Shown one piece after another: positions 29,360 through 37,471 of a DNA stretch of 38,012 nt (the stretch's first letter is position 1; every line of letters starts with the position of its first letter). Both the position numbers and the translations under genes were made by a program. The notes beneath the pieces were generated by a model. That model searched no databases. It saw only the letters and a list, made by a program, of their open reading frames with translations, and was not told the DNA's origin. The DNA lies in IMG/VR virus record IMGVR_UViG_3300046756_000343, positions 1 through 38,012 of that record; one strand, given 5' to 3'. The stretch is from a virus.

Positions 29360-30235
29360 CTATCTAAAAAATTGAGCCATAGAATTAATACCTTGTCCAG
29401 GAGCACCGCCTAATAAATTAAACGTTCCAGCTGCACCTTGAAGACCAGCAATACCTGGAGATGACATTATAGGAGCTGGAGGAGCACCGGGTACGTTTGA
29501 CGCTAGTGAACCAAAAATATTTGTAGCTGTTTGAATTCTTGATGTTGGATACTCTTGACCTAATAAAGCTCTCTGTCTCTCTGCTTCTAGTAAAGATTGG
29601 TCATAAGTCATTGCACCTGTTCCAATATTTCCTAATGAAGAAATAACATTTGAACTAAGTCCTTGATTCGTTTGAGCAAGTCCTATTTGATTTCGTAAAT
29701 CTTGTTGAGCTAAATTTTGAGCTTGTTGTAATCCTTGTGTTCTCAAGTTTGCCATAATACCAGCATCAGAAATATCTCTACCTCTTTCATATTCTGCTCT
29801 TTGAACACCTTCTCTACCACCACCAAATGCTCCTGCTTCAATAGCTTGAGCTGCTAGCTGCGGTCTTCCAGCTGCTCGTTGTTCATTTAATAAATTTTGA
29901 GTAGCATCTAAAACTTCTGTTTGGTAAGGAGACATGTATTGTTTGTAAGCGTCTGGTCCTGCAGCCGCTTCTGCTTTATCTAAAAAACGTTCGTATGATG
30001 CAACTCCTGTACCGGAACCAACTCCTGTAATGGCTCCTGTTGTTGGATCAAATTCTAAAGATCCAAGACCTGCTTCACTCGCTGCTCTTTTTTGAGCTTC
30101 TTGAATTAATGGATTAACTCCTGTAACCTTTGGAGAAATAGCTCCAATGTCCATTGGTTTACCTAATTCTTTCATCAACAGGTCAAATAATTTTTGACCT
30201 CCTGGTTCTACAAATGCTGCTGGGTTTTGTGCCAT
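29360..30235 (-). CDS. Helical virion-associated protein, 291 aa
   Basis: This 291-residue protein is Ala/Gln-rich, with a long helical middle (AARGRQLA-type repeats, then QGLQQAQNLAQQDLRNQIGLAQTN) and a Gly/Pro-rich C-terminus (APPAPIMSSPGIAGLQGAAG). The pattern resembles T7-like internal virion proteins that line the ejection channel. It overlaps the upstream gene as TAATG and sits 7 bases from the next gene. No catalytic motif is visible. The role is inferred from composition and position. Confidence 0.55.
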   Translation of the reverse strand: MAQNPAAFVEPGGQKLFDLLMKELGKPMDIGAISPKVTGVNPLIQEAQKRAASEAGLGSLEFDPTTGAITGVGSGTGVASYERFLDKAEAAAGPDAYKQYMSPYQTEVLDATQNLLNEQRAAGRPQLAAQAIEAGAFGGGREGVQRAEYERGRDISDAGIMANLRTQGLQQAQNLAQQDLRNQIGLAQTNQGLSSNVISSLGNIGTGAMTYDQSLLEAERQRALLGQEYPTSRIQTATNIFGSLASNVPGAPPAPIMSSPGIAGLQGAAGTFNLLGGAPGQGINSMAQFFR

Positions 30236-31365
30236 TATGCTCTACCTTTTCCTTCTGATTCTCTCATTAGTGCATATAATTTTTTAGCACCTTTTTTTAC
30301 ACTGCCGTCACCAATTCCTCTTACCGAGTCTGCTGTCATTACAAATTCATTGTTTGATAACATTGCAGGAATGTCATCGGCTTTTTCTTTAATTCCTATT
30401 GGTGGAACAAAACCACCCATTTCTCTGTAGTCTCTTTCAATAGTTCCTGCTTCATTAGTTCTCATAATACCTGTTGGCATTCCACCCATAGCTAAAGATT
30501 TTCTTCCAAGCTCGTCTCTAGCGGCTTCAATCGCTTCTTCTAGATTAAATCCTGCTTCCATAAACTCATCTACAAGTCTCATAAATTCTAGTTCGTTTTC
30601 TTCCATAGAAGCCATCATCGTTGTACCACCGTCATTGTAATTAACTCTACCACCATTAGCCATTCTAATATCTAGCTCAGGCACTACGTCTTCTAGTTGA
30701 GAAGAAACAGCACTTCTTCTTGCAACATAATCATCATATTCTTTTTGTCTTGCTTCGTTAATTCTTTTCTGATCATCATATGCCATTTTTCCACCAGCTA
30801 TAGAAGTAGCTCCTTTTAATACGTCCGAAAGTATATTTCTTTTCTTTTCATCTTGAAAAAAATCTGCCAACACAGATTTGATACCACCTTCATTTTTTTC
30901 TTTTCCTGATAATAATCTAGAAAAAACATCGATATTTTTACCACCTGTTGGTTTCGCATATCCTCCACTTATTTCAAAATCATCTAATCTTGTAGGGAGG
31001 TATCGACTTTTATCATCGCTTAAAAGCATTTCTACGTTTTTAGGTTTTCTTAAAAAATCAGCACCTTTACTTTTTAAAAAATTACCAGCTGTTGAAGCTT
31101 TAGATCCTAAGTTCCCTAAAAAACTACCTAGACCACCTGAAGCTTTAATACCAATTCCAGGCATAAAATATGCACCCGCAGCTAACATAGCTGCTTTACC
31201 TAAATCAGATTTAGCAAATTTTTTAACACCTTTACCTATTTTTTTAACGCCTTTTTTAAGACCCTTTGCAAGTTTACCTAAAAAATAACCTTCTCTAGGT
31301 ACAGCGTCCATAATTCCGCCTTGATTATATAAATTTCTCTGCATTTGTCCTCTTGTAATAGTCAT
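30235..31365 (-). CDS. Virion-associated protein with membrane-active N-terminus, 376 aa
   Basis: This 376-residue protein begins MTITRGQMQRNLYNQGGIMD. It has a basic-hydrophobic N-terminal segment (residues 28-75: KLAKGLKKGVKKIGKGVKKF, then AAMLAAGAYFMPGIG) that looks membrane-active or DNA-binding. The C-terminal half carries repeated Gly-pair motifs (ANGGRVNYNDGG, LAMGGMPTG, REMGGFVPP) and ends VKKGAKKLYALMRE. It probably acts in the ejection or entry complex. A weak promoter is possible just upstream (31408-31436). Confidence 0.55.
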   Translation of the reverse strand: MTITRGQMQRNLYNQGGIMDAVPREGYFLGKLAKGLKKGVKKIGKGVKKFAKSDLGKAAMLAAGAYFMPGIGIKASGGLGSFLGNLGSKASTAGNFLKSKGADFLRKPKNVEMLLSDDKSRYLPTRLDDFEISGGYAKPTGGKNIDVFSRLLSGKEKNEGGIKSVLADFFQDEKKRNILSDVLKGATSIAGGKMAYDDQKRINEARQKEYDDYVARRSAVSSQLEDVVPELDIRMANGGRVNYNDGGTTMMASMEENELEFMRLVDEFMEAGFNLEEAIEAARDELGRKSLAMGGMPTGIMRTNEAGTIERDYREMGGFVPPIGIKEKADDIPAMLSNNEFVMTADSVRGIGDGSVKKGAKKLYALMRESEGKGRA

Positions 31366-31407
31366 AGTTTTTAAATGAAAAGCAGGCGTAATTCCTGAAA
31401 GTAAGTT

Positions 31408-31436
31408 AATTTACTAGTTTTTTAAACACTAGTCAA
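31408..31436 (-). promoter_or_regulatory. Weak sigma70-like promoter candidate before virion genes
   Basis: On the minus strand, TTGACT (31431-31436), a 17-bp spacer and TAAATT (31408-31413) precede the 376-aa gene. It overlaps the stop of the glycosyltransferase gene and an ACTAGT/ACTAGT inverted pair (31413-31418, 31428-31433) that could be a hairpin. The -10 is only a partial match. Confidence 0.3.
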
Positions 31437-32265
31437 CTTTTTTAAGAGCATGTATTGGAGTACCTTCATATCTATACTCTCCTACATGAACAACGTTTTC
31501 TGTCATAATAGCGTGTACTTTACCACCAATATTTTTCCATAATCTACAAAAATTAAAATCTTCCCCATAATACTTACCTGTCTTTTCATCAAAATAAGTA
31601 TCAAAAAAGTTATATAACCATTCATGTGTAGTATTATTTCCATTGACATTTGTAGGTTGGTTGATCTTTAAATGTTGATATTCTTTCATCATTTTCTCAA
31701 AAACATGTCTTTTAATTAAAAGACATCCAGCAGGCACGCTTTCTACTTCTGCAATTCCGTTTTCATATAATTTTAAATTATTGTTTTCATCTGCTTTAAT
31801 TGGCCATTCACAGCCTATCGTTTTTAAATTATCTTTATCGGTTATTCCTTGATCTTTTACTGCACTTATTATTTTATCCCAAGTAATACATTTCATTGGA
31901 TAAGGAGCAGCAATCACGTCTTTGTCTGCATCAATCATTTTCATAATTGTTTCATATTTAAATTCAATATCAGAATCAATAAATAATAAATAATCAGTTT
32001 TTGGATTATTTTCAGGTTTAAAAAAATCATTTACACATAAATTTCTTCCTTGAGTAACTAAAGAAGACTTATTAATTCCTACATTTAAAAGAGTTTTGTT
32101 AATAAAACATCTGTTTTGAAATGAAAGAACAGATAAAAAATAGTGTATTGATAAATTACTATGAACTGGAGTTGCTAAAAATATACCTGGTTTTTTATTA
32201 TTTTCTTTTTTAGGTGTATCGTCGTTATTTATCCATATGGGTTCATTATTTTTAAAATTACTCAT
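31429..32265 (-). CDS. GT-A fold glycosyltransferase, 278 aa
   Basis: This 278-residue enzyme has a GT-A core: FLATPVHSNLSIHYF at the first strand, YLLFIDSDIEF with D97-x-D99 as the metal motif, AAPYPMK, a GCLLIKRHVFEKM acceptor-side element, and YGEDFNFCRLW, which contains the usual E-D catalytic pair. The C-terminal VVHVGEYRY suits a metal His. It moves a sugar from a nucleotide donor. It overlaps the GT4-like gene by 8 bases, and both lie between virion genes. The acceptor could be a virion protein or host glycan; this is not shown by sequence. Confidence 0.75.
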   Translation of the reverse strand: MSNFKNNEPIWINNDDTPKKENNKKPGIFLATPVHSNLSIHYFLSVLSFQNRCFINKTLLNVGINKSSLVTQGRNLCVNDFFKPENNPKTDYLLFIDSDIEFKYETIMKMIDADKDVIAAPYPMKCITWDKIISAVKDQGITDKDNLKTIGCEWPIKADENNNLKLYENGIAEVESVPAGCLLIKRHVFEKMMKEYQHLKINQPTNVNGNNTTHEWLYNFFDTYFDEKTGKYYGEDFNFCRLWKNIGGKVHAIMTENVVHVGEYRYEGTPIHALKKVD

Positions 32266-33184
32266 TTGTTACTCCCTCTATAAACGAGCTCCATTGATTA
32301 CCTATTTTATTCCAATTATAATTTAAATGAGTATAGTTAACCTGATGTTTAAGATGTTGAATACTTTGTTCGGTGTAAAGGTAATCCGCACAAGCTTCAA
32401 TTGATCTAGCAAATGTTTTTGCTAAGTTTAGAGGATCTTTTTGATATGGAATATAAGAACAGTATTCAGCCCCTGTTTCAAATAAAGCCCCATAATTTGT
32501 TGTTATACAATGTAAACCTGCTCGCATAGATTCTAATAAAGAAATACAAAAAGTTTCTTCCCAAATACTAGGATAAGCAAATATATCATACTTATGTAAA
32601 TTTTCTTTTATATATTCATTTGGTTTATAGCCAATGTAATTTACATTAGGTAATTGCTCTGCCTGATCATACAAAGCTTTAAATTCATTATCATGATTTT
32701 TTTTAAAATTTTCTCCATATACTTCAGTTGAAGAATATACATCTAAAATAATATTTCTATTATTTATCATTTGCATTGCAGCAAGTAAAACACTTAAACC
32801 TCTCCAAGGTGTAGGTTGAAATATAAGTCTAATTTTATCTTTTTTATTTTCTAAATCTCTTACCTTTATATGATCTAAACCATTTTTAATAACAAGACAT
32901 TTTTCTCCTGGTAAATCAAACATCATTCTAAATTTTTCAAAGTTCCAATGTGAATTAAATACATACCAGTCATATTTATTATGATTAGATTTATCTTTAA
33001 ACCATGGATGTAAATTAGGTTGATCATAAGAATTTTTTTGCCATAAAATATTTTTCTTTTCTGGATGAAGAGATATTTTTTCTGGCACAGAAGTACATAT
33101 TTGTACTTTATCCAATAGTTTTGGATCTACATGGTTTTTTAAATATTCGAACTGAAGCTCAGTTCCTCCTCTAGGTTCTTTCAT
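32258..33184 (-). CDS. GT-B fold glycosyltransferase (GT4-like), 308 aa
   Basis: This 308-residue protein resembles GT4 enzymes: N-terminal acceptor part (EPRGGTELQFEYLKNHV), linker, and a C-terminal donor domain with LIFQPTPWRGLSVLLAAM (near 130), VNYIGYKPNEYIKENLHKYD, IFAYPSIWEETFCISLLESM (containing the E-x(7)-E motif, near 216) and AGLHCITTNYGALFE. It would transfer a hexose to a growing glycan or protein. It is followed by a GT-A gene, so the two may act sequentially. GAGGATAT lies before the ATG. Confidence 0.8.
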   Translation of the reverse strand: MKEPRGGTELQFEYLKNHVDPKLLDKVQICTSVPEKISLHPEKKNILWQKNSYDQPNLHPWFKDKSNHNKYDWYVFNSHWNFEKFRMMFDLPGEKCLVIKNGLDHIKVRDLENKKDKIRLIFQPTPWRGLSVLLAAMQMINNRNIILDVYSSTEVYGENFKKNHDNEFKALYDQAEQLPNVNYIGYKPNEYIKENLHKYDIFAYPSIWEETFCISLLESMRAGLHCITTNYGALFETGAEYCSYIPYQKDPLNLAKTFARSIEACADYLYTEQSIQHLKHQVNYTHLNYNWNKIGNQWSSFIEGVTNE

Positions 33185-33192
33185 ATATCCTC

Positions 33193-33381
33193 TTATTTCA
33201 TTATTTTATGTAAAACTTCTAAACCTTTAGGACTTACTTGAACAGTAACATCTTTTATAATATCATCTGGTCCAGCTTCTATATCCATTTTAGCAGCTTT
33301 CTCAGTTTTAAAAGTCTGCCCTGTTTTTTTGTTTCTCCAGGTTTCGACTGTCTTACATTCTATTTTTTCTAACTTATCCAT
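33193..33381 (-). CDS. Small hypothetical protein, 62 aa
   Basis: This 62-residue protein reads MDKLEKIECKTVETWRNKKT then a mixed alpha/beta end (VTVQVSPKGLEVLHKIMK). It overlaps the 111-aa virion protein gene by 8 bases and lies directly upstream of the GT4-like gene. No family is recognised. It may be a virion accessory or assembly factor. Confidence 0.55.
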   Translation of the reverse strand: MDKLEKIECKTVETWRNKKTGQTFKTEKAAKMDIEAGPDDIIKDVTVQVSPKGLEVLHKIMK

Positions 33382-33709
33382 TCTCTTGTGATCTATCTAC
33401 CAGAAGATAGCTCACTTGTCCAGTAATCTCATTAGCAGAACCAGCTTGCATTTTTAATACATCCCCTGCTTCCATATTAACAACATTAGTAATCATGTCT
33501 GCAGTTCCTTTATTAATTTCTACATAAGCAATTTTTATATCTGAACCACCTGCTTTTTTTAAACTTAAATGTGTATCTACATTACTAGCTGTATCATGAA
33601 CAGCTGTCACAGATTTTACTATCGCAATAGACGAAGTATTAATTGTTAATACAGTTGTTAAATCTGTAGTTGTTAAATCAAATGTTTCACTTTTATAAAA
33701 ATTTGCCAT
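33374..33709 (-). CDS. Small beta-rich virion protein, 111 aa
   Basis: This 111-residue protein is all beta in appearance: repeated Thr/Ser-rich strands (FDLTTTDLTTVLTINTSSIA; DTHLSLKKAGGSDIKIAYVE) with a VVNMEAGDVLKMQAGSANEI strand near the end. This is typical of phage capsid-decoration or tail-tip accessory proteins. It sits among structural genes, overlapping the upstream 54-aa gene by one base (TAATG). Decoration or tail accessory are equally possible. Confidence 0.6.
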   Translation of the reverse strand: MANFYKSETFDLTTTDLTTVLTINTSSIAIVKSVTAVHDTASNVDTHLSLKKAGGSDIKIAYVEINKGTADMITNVVNMEAGDVLKMQAGSANEITGQVSYLLVDRSQENG

Positions 33710-33873
33710 TAGCTAAGAAACCATTCAAATTGTTTTTGTTCATTTTTAATATCTTCTTGATAACCAAAGTTAAGTTGGTTTTTCATTGTATCCAATGCTT
33801 CTAATTGTTGACGTTGATTAGATACATCATATTCTTGAGAAGGCTCTGGTATGTAAGTTGTAACTTTTGCCAT
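33709..33873 (-). CDS. Small hypothetical protein, 54 aa
   Basis: Reading the gap between two virion genes reveals a 54-residue frame beginning MAKVTTYIPEPSQEYDVSNQ and ending in a helical Gln/Asn-rich part. The start overlaps the stop of the 789-aa gene as TAATG, and its stop overlaps the next start the same way. That pattern supports translation. It could be a tail accessory or chaperone; no family is recognised. Confidence 0.55.
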   Translation of the reverse strand: MAKVTTYIPEPSQEYDVSNQRQQLEALDTMKNQLNFGYQEDIKNEQKQFEWFLS

Positions 33874-36242
33874 TATTTTCTACCATCTGGTTGTATATCA
33901 ACACGGAAGGTACCATATCTCCAGTTATCATTCAATTGAGTGTTTTCTACTTTTATACTTGCAAATCTTCCTCTAACTCTTGTATCTACTTTATTTGTAG
34001 TAGGTTCAACTGTAAAAGAAGACGTAGTGGTATTTCCTCCTTTTGAGTAATCTTTAGTATTTAAAATCACATCTGCACTTCCTACAAGGTTTTTAAAATC
34101 GGGTAAAAATCTTCTAATGTGTAACATAAATTCTCCATCCCCACCTTGAGTTAAATCAAAATCTCCTGATTGAATATAGGCTTCAATCGGAGTAGGGTTT
34201 GCATTTAATCCAATTTCATTAACTCCAGTTTCGTGAGCAAAGTAAGTAGAAGCACCAAATTTATCTGTAGCTCCTTTTATAACTGGAAACTGTGGAACAG
34301 CTGAAGCATTGTAAGAAGTTGCATAAGGTAAACTATATGTACCAGAATCAGCATAAGTTGTTCTACTTAAAGTATTTATAGACCAAACGTTTTCTACATA
34401 ATTGTAAATTAAACCTCTATTATTTTGAACAGCAGGATTACCTGAAGGTGTCCCTGTTGGATAAAACCATACAATTTCGTTATATAAAGAATTGTGTGCT
34501 GCATAAATTATCTCAGCGGAATTAAAGTTTACACCCGGATTATTTCCTCTTGTTGTAAACACAAAATCTTCTACGAGCGATGGTAGTATTTTTACAGTAC
34601 CATCATAAACAAAAAAACCACCGGATAGACCCATCCAATATACACTACCATTAGCAAACGCTACAGCATGTTGACCAATACATCCACAGTTTGTACCTAC
34701 TTGTCTAATAGAAAAAGTAAATGGTGGACCTACAAATTGCATTACATACGCTGCAGTGTCAGTTAAAACTAAAACATAATCTTTACCAGAAACAGCTGCT
34801 ACGATTTTGTTTCCTGCATCTAGTCTAAATGTACCCGCAGTGTTTGTTGCAGTTGGTAAATAATTACTTAAAGATTCTTGATCAGAAAATCTTATAAACA
34901 TAGGGTCTTGTGTATTAGGGTCACCAATGTCTTGCTCTGTTCCAAGATGAAATAAATGCCTATCTCTATCGGAAACAACTGTTAAACGAGAAGATGTGGG
35001 TGCTCCTGATATAGCAGTTGCTCTCGTGTCTAACGGATTTGAAACTCCTGGATTCCATGAAAAAGTTCTACCATCTTTAATCGTTGCAACCAATATTTCT
35101 CCAAAGTTATCTAAAGACCAACTTCCTGGTTCTAAAATAACGTTTGTTTCATCCGTTTCTTCTCCCCATGAGTTATACTCATCGTCATTTATAACTGTGC
35201 TTCCGGTTGCGTGATAAACAGCTTCGGTACTTTCTTGACCACGAACACAACCTGTTAAATCATTTGACGATTTACCACTATATGTAATTATTTCTCCTCT
35301 AGTTGTAACAGTTGCTGTATTATCGTGAGCAGCTGCAGGTGTATCATCTACACCTCTTGTTAACCCTGTTAAATCATTTGAGGATTTACCGCTGTAGGTA
35401 ATTTTTTCATCACCAATAAATATAATTCCTTGAGATGGAAATGTGCTTGCATCTATTAAAGTTAATGAAGTTGCAGAATCTGTAATTCCTCCATTTAAAC
35501 TACTAGAAGTACCTCTTATTAAAATTGATCCAGAAGTTGGAAAAGCACTCGCATTTGTTAAAGTAATTGTAGTTGCTATATCTGTTATCTCACCATTCAA
35601 AGTTGTAGAAGTTGCACCATCATCTTCTCCTCCCCATGTTTCTGTTCCCCAACCATAACCATAGGTTTGAAAGGTAGGACCAATACTTACATAAGGTGTA
35701 ATTGTTGCTGTTCCACCCGTAGCAGAAGAAGTTGCGTCCTTTTCTAAATCAATTGTAAAAGTTGTAGCGGTTGGCACAGTTAAGACTTCAAAAACGTCTG
35801 TTGTAAAATCTGTATCTATATAACCACCAGGTAAACTACCTACTGCACTAAATTTTATATAACGACCAACTGATAAATTGTGAGAGGAAGATGTTATCAC
35901 AGTTACAAGAGATGATCCACTAACTGTAACAAAAGCATTACTCGCAATAGTAATCGCAGTGTCTAAAGGTGTTATATCATAAAATTTATCTTCATAATAA
36001 ATTGCTAAAATTTGTGATGTCCCTAATGCTGCATATTTTTTTCCATCTAATGCAGACCATGTGTGCTGATCTCTTGCAGGTCCTGCAAAAGTTTCTTGAC
36101 CTATTGCTTGCCAACCACCTATTTTTTCAGGTTGACTATATCTAAATCTAATATTATCAGCGTCAATCCACTGCCCTTCTGCTCCAGAAGGTGTGTCAGT
36201 CTTGTTAATACCGGGACGAATAATTGTATTTTTTAAAGCCAT
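33873..36242 (-). CDS. Tail accessory/stabilisation protein (P22 gp10-like)
   Basis: This 789-residue beta-rich protein resembles phage stabilisation proteins (Pfam Phage_stabilise, P22 gp10-like), which form the tail hub that plugs the portal. The N-terminus has NTIIRPGINKTDTPSGAEGQ and WIDADNIRFRYSQPEKIGGW; the middle carries VVSDRDRHLF and the LGGFFVYDG-type repeats of the family. Residues about 210-330 contain a duplicated module: two copies each of a LNGxITDxATxxTL-AS-FP-SG string and an ITYSGKSSNDLTG string, suggesting an inserted repeat domain. It has no enzymatic motif. Assignment to tail hub is by resemblance. Confidence 0.65.
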   Translation of the reverse strand: MALKNTIIRPGINKTDTPSGAEGQWIDADNIRFRYSQPEKIGGWQAIGQETFAGPARDQHTWSALDGKKYAALGTSQILAIYYEDKFYDITPLDTAITIASNAFVTVSGSSLVTVITSSSHNLSVGRYIKFSAVGSLPGGYIDTDFTTDVFEVLTVPTATTFTIDLEKDATSSATGGTATITPYVSIGPTFQTYGYGWGTETWGGEDDGATSTTLNGEITDIATTITLTNASAFPTSGSILIRGTSSSLNGGITDSATSLTLIDASTFPSQGIIFIGDEKITYSGKSSNDLTGLTRGVDDTPAAAHDNTATVTTRGEIITYSGKSSNDLTGCVRGQESTEAVYHATGSTVINDDEYNSWGEETDETNVILEPGSWSLDNFGEILVATIKDGRTFSWNPGVSNPLDTRATAISGAPTSSRLTVVSDRDRHLFHLGTEQDIGDPNTQDPMFIRFSDQESLSNYLPTATNTAGTFRLDAGNKIVAAVSGKDYVLVLTDTAAYVMQFVGPPFTFSIRQVGTNCGCIGQHAVAFANGSVYWMGLSGGFFVYDGTVKILPSLVEDFVFTTRGNNPGVNFNSAEIIYAAHNSLYNEIVWFYPTGTPSGNPAVQNNRGLIYNYVENVWSINTLSRTTYADSGTYSLPYATSYNASAVPQFPVIKGATDKFGASTYFAHETGVNEIGLNANPTPIEAYIQSGDFDLTQGGDGEFMLHIRRFLPDFKNLVGSADVILNTKDYSKGGNTTTSSFTVEPTTNKVDTRVRGRFASIKVENTQLNDNWRYGTFRVDIQPDGRK

Positions 36243-36274
36243 AACTTATGTATATAAACAAATTATGGAAAAAT

Positions 36275-36571
36275 CTATTTTTTTTCTGGTAATATTTTTA
36301 AGTTTTTTTGATTATTTAAAATATTATAAGTCTTTTCATTAGATTTTACCATTTCATTTCTAAAACTTTCAATAGCTGCTCCTGCTTGTCTTGTTTGTTG
36401 AGAATTTTCTATTGTTAACAAAGGTAAATAAGAAACAGCACATCCATATTCATCTTGTGGTTCACCTGTTTGTGGATTAGTTCCTCGTATATGAATAAAC
36501 CATGCGCAATCAAATTTTTTACAAGGTTTAAAGTTATGTAAAGGACAATTGTTCTTTATCTCTAGTTTCAT
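36275..36571 (-). CDS. Small conserved-looking hypothetical protein, 98 aa
   Basis: This 98-residue protein has a Cys cluster at its N-terminus (NNCPLHNFKPCKKFDCAWFI, C9, C17 and C22) that could bind a metal, followed by a Gly-pair region (GTNPQTGEPQDEYGCAVSYLPLL) and a charged C-terminus. It lies upstream of the tail hub gene and overlaps the fibre gene's stop by one base. The role is unknown; tail or fibre accessory is likely from position. Confidence 0.6.
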   Translation of the reverse strand: MKLEIKNNCPLHNFKPCKKFDCAWFIHIRGTNPQTGEPQDEYGCAVSYLPLLTIENSQQTRQAGAAIESFRNEMVKSNEKTYNILNNQKNLKILPEKK

Positions 36572-37437
36572 TAATCCTTTGAAGCTAATATAATATCAAC
36601 GTATTCTATATCTAAATTAAAATTGTGATTGTGTGAAGCTCCAGCTAAACTACCCTTACCATGAGAGTGACCTGAACCACTACCTTGATAATCAGTGTAA
36701 AACCTTTTTGCTCCACCAGCATTTCCATCATTTCTAGTACCTGCTCCAACACTAGCGCCTGTACCAAATTCACTATGACCACCTGCTAAGTGTCTGTGTG
36801 AAGGCATTTGAGATATACTTAAAGCATGAGAAGAAGTGCTTCCAGATATACTAACGGATTTACTGCTAGTGTTTTTACTAGTATTTAATGCATCTGTAAA
36901 AGAGTTGGTTCCACCTGTTGTAACAGAACCGTTTACAACTCTTAAAGCTTTATTATTATGTGTTGTAATTTTAGTAAAACCTGTAGGAGCTGCCGTTTGT
37001 TGAAATAACATAACTGTTCCCGAAGGTATTGTGCTTCCTACTGCATTTATATTTGTTCCATCAGAAAAAACTATCTGACTTTGATCTTGTTGTAAATTTA
37101 TTCCTGCGACTTCTGATACAGTTTTGAAAGTTAAATTATTTCCATTGTGTGTAGTTGAATCCTTTAAAACATACATTTTTTCTATGTTATCTGGAATAGT
37201 AATAGTAGTGTCTGTACTTAGAGCCCCTGTAAACTCAAGAACCATATTTCTAGCGTTTGAGATAGAACCATTAGACATAACTAATGACACATCCGAACTT
37301 GCATCTATTTCTTGGTAACCACCAACTGCTTGTTGTACTAAATTTAAATTTGTATTTGTTTTAGTTCCCCATGTACCAGCGTTTTCACCGGTAGCCATAA
37401 GTTCTAGTTTAAGATCTGATGAATATGTTGATGCCAT
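36571..37437 (-). CDS. Tail fibre/tail collar protein with His-rich tip
   Basis: This 288-residue protein is a beta-rich fibre. The N-terminus has LKLELMATGENAGTWGTKTN, a common attachment signature in marine phage fibres. The middle is followed by the collar-type sequence IPSGTVMLFQQTAAPTGFTK (near 138-157). The distal end is Gly/His-rich (MPSHRHLAGGHSEFG, SGHSHGKG, SHNHNFNLDIEYVDIIL), giving H-x-H sites that can bind iron or zinc, as in T4 gp37 fibres. It probably contacts the host receptor. It is followed closely by another tail-like gene to the right. Confidence 0.75.
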   Translation of the reverse strand: MASTYSSDLKLELMATGENAGTWGTKTNTNLNLVQQAVGGYQEIDASSDVSLVMSNGSISNARNMVLEFTGALSTDTTITIPDNIEKMYVLKDSTTHNGNNLTFKTVSEVAGINLQQDQSQIVFSDGTNINAVGSTIPSGTVMLFQQTAAPTGFTKITTHNNKALRVVNGSVTTGGTNSFTDALNTSKNTSSKSVSISGSTSSHALSISQMPSHRHLAGGHSEFGTGASVGAGTRNDGNAGGAKRFYTDYQGSGSGHSHGKGSLAGASHNHNFNLDIEYVDIILASKD

Positions 37438-37471
37438 ACTTTACTTTATCCTTTATGTGTAATTTTGTCAA

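Noticed and set aside
30878-31288. 136-residue plus-strand ORF opposite the 376-aa virion gene
   Set aside because: It is antisense to a gene with better start signals and operon context, and its Pro/Leu/Lys composition is a reading-frame shadow.
37443-37471. TTGACA-N17-TAAAGT before the tail fibre gene
   Set aside because: The predicted start would fall at or after the ribosome binding site, so the match is probably coincidental.
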